Below are positions 58,703 to 64,000 of a DNA stretch of 64,000 nt, piece by piece. Within the stretch, counting starts at the first letter, position 1. The number at the start of each line of letters is the position of its first letter. This DNA comes from Rostratula benghalensis (taxonomy: Eukaryota; Chordata; Aves; Charadriiformes; Rostratulidae), in the NCBI GenBank assembly GCA_013399305.1, contig VXAI01000015.1, positions 6,446,182 through 6,510,181 of the forward strand, given 5' to 3'. The translations under genes and the position numbers were made by a program. Under the pieces are notes generated by a model. The model did no database searches. It had not been told where the DNA came from and saw nothing but the letters and a program-made list of their open reading frames with translations.

Positions 58703-59110
58703 CACCGCGGCGGCACTTCCGGTTGGCGGCGGCGGCGGCGGGAGTGGGGTCGGGGGGAGCTGGGCCGGGGCCGACGGCGCCGTCCGCTGGGATGGCGCTG
58801 GACGTGCGGCGCCTGGAGGCGCTGAGCCTGCAGGAGCTCAGCGCGCTGCTGGACGATGAGGAGCAGCTACAGGACATGGCCCGCCAGATGGAAGAGGTGA
58901 GGGGCGCCCGCCCAGCCCCGCGCCCCGGTCGCGGCCTCTCTTCGGGCCGCCACTGCCCCCCGCCCCAGACCGCCGAGGCGCTGCCCGCGGGGCCCTGCGG
59001 CTCGGGGCTCGCTGTCCCGCCGCCTCCATTAGTAATTGCTATTGGGGGGGGGGAAATGTGTGTTAATTACCGCTTCCCCCTCACCCAGGCGCAGGTGACT
59101 CCCTCCGCCC
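58703..59110 (+). promoter_or_regulatory. VPS37B: VPS37B CpG island
   Basis: GC- and CpG-rich sequence from the gap edge across exon 1 into intron 1. An ETS-type CACTTCCGG lies at about 58714, and (GGC)n follows. No TATA box is visible in the sequenced part. Confidence 0.7.
58792..58896 (+). CDS. VPS37B: VPS37B exon 1 (ESCRT-I subunit), partial gene
   Basis: ATG at 58792; 35 codons in phase 0 to the donor GAAGAG/GTGAGG. The protein begins MALDVRRLEALSLQELSALL and continues DDEEQLQDMARQMEE. This matches the start of VPS37B (LSLVQLNELLEDEGQLTEMVQKMEE in human) rather than VPS37C, and the position next to ABCB9 agrees. VPS37B is a subunit of the ESCRT-I complex with TSG101 and VPS28, sorting ubiquitinated cargo into multivesicular bodies and helping cytokinesis. 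Only the beginning of the Mod(r) region is here. The following exons lie beyond the window. Confidence 0.88.
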
Positions 59111-62100
59111 GGTCCCTCTCGGCCGTCACGGCTCGGCCATGAAGTGGCCGGTAAATAATGAGCCCCGGTGGTGCGGGAAGCGCTGCTTGTCCTTCTCCCT
59201 CCCCGTCTTCCTCCCGGCCTTTTGTTTGCTGGCCCTCGGTAAGGGGGGGGCTGTGCCCGGGCACTGCTCCGGGGGAGGGGGGCTGAGGGCCGGCCCTGCT
59301 GAAAAAGCTGGGTTTGTACTAAATTAGGAGACACTGACGGACCGGAGGTGGGATCGGTTTTTCCGTTAGGACGGCCCTTGTTTTGTGCCTTGGCCGTGGT
59401 GGAGGATTTTGTCAGGGTGAAGTCGGTCCTATTTGTGGTCTCTGTCTCAGCAGAACTTTAATTCAGAACAATATGAAAGAGATTTCTGTGTGCCCCGGTT
59501 GGTATGCTGGGCGCAGCGAAGGCTGTCAGGCTTTCTGATGCCTTTTTCTTTTTTTTTTTTGTTTCCTGTTTGAAATATCTTTGTCGATGTATCAGAGTGT
59601 TAATCCATGGTGGTTTTGGATCTATCATTATTAAAACAAAATAGAATCCTGTTTTATTCCTCCTGCTGCAGTTGTCTTCTACTGTTTTTTCTATGTGCCA
59701 GTGCATCCTGTGTGCAGTTGTGATATGAAACTGTTCCAGGCTTATTTGAGCAGAGATGCTGTTAAAACACTCTTAACTGTGTAGTCAGCTAACAACAAAT
59801 AAGATTAAACCATTTATATGAAAATGTCAAAAGAAGGACATGTGCTGTATTTCTCTGGGTCTTGTATCTATTTGGTTTCTTGATTTCTTAAATTTTTTTT
59901 TAAATATATATATAGAGGACAACAGTCCCAGGAAAAAAGAATTACAATATATTATTGAGAAAGAAGCTTAGTTTACTAAGTAAAATCAATTCTAATTGCT
60001 TTCCTTCAAATTAATACTCCTGCCCTTTTGGTACTTCCGAGGAAATTGTTCTGGATCACCTCAAACCAGATTGTCAAAGTATGAGAGATGAAGAGCTCTG
60101 CTGAAGGTTGAGGCCGAGATAATATGGTGTTCTAGGGAATTTACTTACTGCATTGTGCAACAATTTGTATTTTGAACTTTCTGCAAATAGCTCTACGAGA
60201 GTGGGACAGTCATAATAGCTTTTCCAATGAGCTTATATGTTGAGACCTTAAACTGCTGAAGAAACAGATACTGCTGTGATAAGTAAAACATGCAGAGATC
60301 TTAGAGGCGCCATGGTTTGCCAGGGCACAGGAGTACCTTCTGTATCAAAACTAAATATTTAAGGAAAGTCAATGGGTTGTAACAGGTTTAACTTTGTAAA
60401 GATATAACTGGGTGAAGTACTGCTGATTTCAACATGACCTATGGCAGGGTACCTCAGCAGAAGTCCTGGCTCAGTGGGCTCATTTATTTGTCTTAAGACA
60501 AATACTTAAGACTGTAGGTCAGAAGTCACGGAAAATCTCATGACCATAGTAGAAAAGATCCTCTGTCTCTCCAGAACTAGACCACATTCTCAGTTTGACC
60601 CTCCGGTTTTCCTCTTTCTTTGGCAACAGAAGGCTTTTAAATTGTAGAGTTGAGTTCTCGGGGCCCGAGGGAATATTTTGTGGTGTTTGGAAAGTGTGGC
60701 TAGGTTTGAAGGTATTCAAGCTGTGTGGAAATACAGCTATGCTGCTGTCTGGTATAATCCTATTTTATTGTGTGTGGAGGCTTTTACTAGGGTCTGTTCC
60801 ACTAGAAATGCATTTACCCACCTTGGAAGGAATTGACCATGCTTGAATACTTCTTTCTCATTCTGATTTTGCCTCCATTGAATTGTTTACTGCTTGAGTT
60901 TGTGCTACTGGGTCCTCATTTTTTGCTGTGAAGTATGTGGCAGGAAGAGGGAGAGAGGGAAATCCTGAACATGAAGGAGGAACTGTGGTGACTTCACCAC
61001 TGCTCGTGTAGGTATTTGGCAGTCAGTCCACATGTATCTAGGTTGTAGGGTTATTCCAAAGTCCTTAGATCTGTCATTTCATTGTGGTATGCCAATTAAA
61101 TCATGATTCCTGAGTTGCTTCTCAGAGGTCACTTGTATTTTCAGTGACAAAGTTGGCTCAAGCTGATTGTTCCATAATTGAAAAAACCCCTTTGTTCTTG
61201 TTGTTGCAAGGGAAACCCAGCTCAAAACCCAGAGTTTTATTCACAAAGAGGTGGGTTTGGAACACCACTTGGCTTTCTTGCTAATAGCTAAAAATAGGCA
61301 CATCCAGCCTTAAAGGGAATGTATTCCTGTGCAGCATTTGAGCAGGATTTGTATATGGCATGGTGGGGGTGTGTATCTATGTGTCTGTGTGCTCACACAC
61401 ACGCTCATTTTTTCCTGGGGTAGCATGCATATAGACTGTCCCACACACTATATCCCCAGGTATGTGAAAAAGAGTTAAGCTTCTTTTTCTGTCTGTAAGG
61501 TTGTTTCTAAAGCTTTTGGGCTCTTAGTGCTTGAAAAACAAAAATCTTGTCTGATAGAAAGAGGAAGGAAGCCAATTGTCTGGTACTCCCAAGTCTTTTA
61601 AAATTGAGGAGGATTTTTTTTTTTTCACTAATCCTTTGAGGTTAGTATCTGTCGTACATCTACAGTATTCATCTTCGTGAAATAAAAGTACATTGTTTAT
61701 AGAAGTCAATCTCAGTGAGATAGCTCTAAACAGCATAGATGAGAGAACTTGTGACCCGACACTGGTGGTAGATGATGAATTTTTCTTCTGTGAAAATGAG
61801 TTTTCTTCTTATCTACTGGAACATCCCTTCAGTTACAGTGCAACATTGTGCTATTGACCACTACGGTTCTACTGCCAAAAATTATTTGCTCTTCAAGACC
61901 TTAATGAGATGAAATCAAGAAGTCAGAAATGTATTGCCTTCCTCTGGTTCCAGGATTTCAGAGCACACTGGCAAGTACAGAAGGGGTTTTCAAGCGCAGT
62001 CCTTTTCTCAAAAAGCCGATTGAAAAGATCGGCCACTGTGAAAAGTCCAAGTTAAAACTATGTGAATGCATGCCCAGATTTCTTGGATTCTCACTCCTGT

Positions 62101-64000
62101 CCTAAAACCACATTGTGTAAGTGGTTATGTTCTTCTTTGCCAAACCTGAAATTTAGTTACAAAGTTAGAAATTAGACTTGGTGACAACTATAGATTTTTC
62201 TCTTCCAGCTGAGCATCAAATGAGTAACCTGCCTGTGTCTGATAAGTGTGCAAATTGCAGTTCTGGGTGCCTCCTTCCTCTGGAATAAACATGTAGGAAT
62301 TGCAACTTACCTTTTAGCCTTCATTTTGTCATTTTCAAGCTAGTACTTATGTAATCAGGAGACCTAAACTTAGCAAATCTCATTACTTTGGACCACGTAT
62401 TTAATATTTATTACCGAACAGGTGCTGTTAGAGGGTGTGTTACCGTTTGCCAGCACTTGATGGAAAGCGCTCTTAAGTCTTCTGTAAAAGAATTCTCTAT
62501 TCTCCTACTCTGCACCTGTCAGCTCCTGTTTCGGGAGCTCATCTGACACTGCAAGTGTGCTTCATTGTACTTCCGCAGTGTGAGTGCATGTTTTATTCCT
62601 AATTTACAAGTATGGGTAAGTGAAAGAGAGAACGTGGGAACGATAAAGGCTAGAGCAAGACCAGAGAAACCCAACGTGGATGTACACTATGTATAAAGCA
62701 ATTAAAATGGTACCACTTAAAACTTCTTTTTATTTACAGCTGCTTAAGAGATTTTTTTTTTCCTTGAAAGTACAGAGAGACTACTTGCTGTGGTGCTTGC
62801 CAAAGCAAGCTTATAATTATAGCAGCACTTGATGGACTTTGTGGGTAGTTGAGGTTTCAGTCACTCAGGGGGCATCTGGTCTGGAATTGTTCTTCTGAGA
62901 ACATGCTTTGGCATGAGCAGGAGTGACACTTCTCAGAGATGTTTTGCACAAAATACTGCTGTTGCAAACCATTTTTGTGGAGCAAATGATAAGCAGTAGA
63001 AATGTTGCTGAGCTGGTACTAGCTTCTGTTTTAATGTTATTCAGCATTTTTCTTCCCTTTTGAAAAGTGGTGTGAAATGAAGCTGCAGCTGGTGAAAGTA
63101 GTAGAATCTCAATTCCCAAAGCAGTTACTGCTGCCTATTTTTGGAAGTGCTTATTTAATAAAACCTCCATTAAAATTATTCAAATTATTTCTGTTAAGTA
63201 AACTCCCTTTTTCAGCATCTTATGTTTTGAAGTGCTGCATAAATCATGAAGTTTGCTTTTTATAACCTCTGTGTGTGCATGGCTTTATTTTCTTGTAGCG
63301 TGTCCAGTTTGGTTTGACTGGTCTGCTCAGTGGTGAGCAACCCTTTGCTTGTTAGAATCCTTTTATAACCAGCTCGGTGTTACTGCCCCATTTGTCCCAT
63401 TCAGAATTCACCATAAGAATTTAACGTTTAAAAAAAAAAAAAAAAAAAAAAGCAGCAGCATATATTGGCTTTAATATTGTCTTGTCTCATTATGTCTCAT
63501 GATTCTGACTGGTATTTCTCATCTCCTCTCAGACTAATGTTTCCTGCCTGTTGAAGTGCTCATCATCTCAATAGTCTTCATAGCAATTCTGCTAGAGAAT
63601 CGCATACTCTTTGCTTATTTCTGTTAATAACTTTTTTTTCATTGCACTTCCAGTAGGCAGGGGAACATCTGATGCAGTAGCAGTTCCCAGCTAATGCATA
63701 TTTTTGTCACGCAACACATCTGACAACAAAATAACTTCTACTGGATTTATTCCTTGCTTGGCTATTGTCTTGGGCTTGTGGAACGCGGTGAATGGATGCT
63801 AAAAGCGTGCTTTGTGCCCCATTGATAATCTTAATAGACTGGCCATGCTGTACTGTATCGTTGACCCTTGGATGATTTTGCAACTGTTTTTTTTTGTTTG
63901 TTTAAAATTAGTCAATGTTTTTTGAAAGTGTTTCTATAGGGCTTTTTAAAGTAACTTCACAATGTTTGCTTTTCTGATTCCTTAAATTAACTTGAAATGC
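58897..64000 (+). other. VPS37B: VPS37B intron 1 (continues beyond window)
   Basis: At least 5.1 kb, GC-rich for the first 400 bases and then AT-rich. It contains a TA run near 59905-59920 and a poly(A) run at 63430-63451. No second exon (expected to encode an LNKEMTLASNRSLAEGNL-like block) was found. Confidence 0.75.
63430..63451. repeat. Poly(A) run
   Basis: About 22 consecutive A, followed by AGCAGCAGC. No element body was recognised upstream. Confidence 0.8.

Noticed and set aside
58792..58896. VPS37C or another VPS37 paralogue
   Set aside because: The LSLQELSALLDDEEQLQ start and the position next to ABCB9 fit VPS37B. VPS37C starts quite differently.

Overview
The window is nuclear DNA from a vertebrate, almost certainly a bird. 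The genes are split by GT-AG introns, CpG islands mark promoters, and two CR1 LINE fragments of avian style are present, one ending in the tandem ATTCTGTG-type tail. The gene order PITPNM2 - ARL6IP4 - OGFOD2 - ABCB9 - VPS37B matches the human 12q24.31 block read in the opposite direction. Exon joins were worked out by hand from splice sites, reading phase and remembered family sequences. No transcript data were available.

Layout. (1) 1-16.5 kb, plus strand: the last nine coding exons of PITPNM2 (end of the DDHD domain, then the LNS2 domain) and a 4.2 kb 3'UTR. (2) 16.6-22.2 kb, minus strand: ARL6IP4 (SRp25), complete, five coding exons, 265 codons. It ends tail to tail with PITPNM2, with about 110 bp between the two poly(A) signals. 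A 31-bp minisatellite lies in its first intron. (3) 23.3-30.4 kb, minus strand: OGFOD2, complete, seven exons, 348 aa, with all 2-oxoglutarate/iron ligands present. A CR1 copy sits in one intron. (4) 31.0-37.4 kb, plus strand: an eight-exon, 421-codon gene for a domesticated Ty3/Gypsy-type integrase, best matched to GIN2. It is head to head with OGFOD2 across a shared CpG island. Its H2C2 zinc finger is intact, but the second residue of the D,D-35-E triad is Ser, so it is probably not a working integrase. (5) 38.2-52.8 kb, plus strand: ABCB9 (TAPL), complete, one 5' non-coding exon plus eleven coding exons and a 1.5 kb 3'UTR, 796 aa, with all ABC motifs canonical. (6) 52.8-58.5 kb: intergenic, with one well-formed minus-strand exon-like segment. 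(7) 58.7-64 kb, plus strand: VPS37B exon 1 and part of intron 1, just after a 148-bp assembly gap.

The genes do not form one pathway. PITPNM2 acts in phosphoinositide/phosphatidic-acid transport, ARL6IP4 in pre-mRNA splicing, OGFOD2 is a poorly characterised oxygenase, ABCB9 is a lysosomal peptide transporter and VPS37B is an ESCRT-I subunit. The most unusual resident is the transposon-derived integrase gene. It is transcribable, multi-exonic and open over its full length, yet carries a changed catalytic site.
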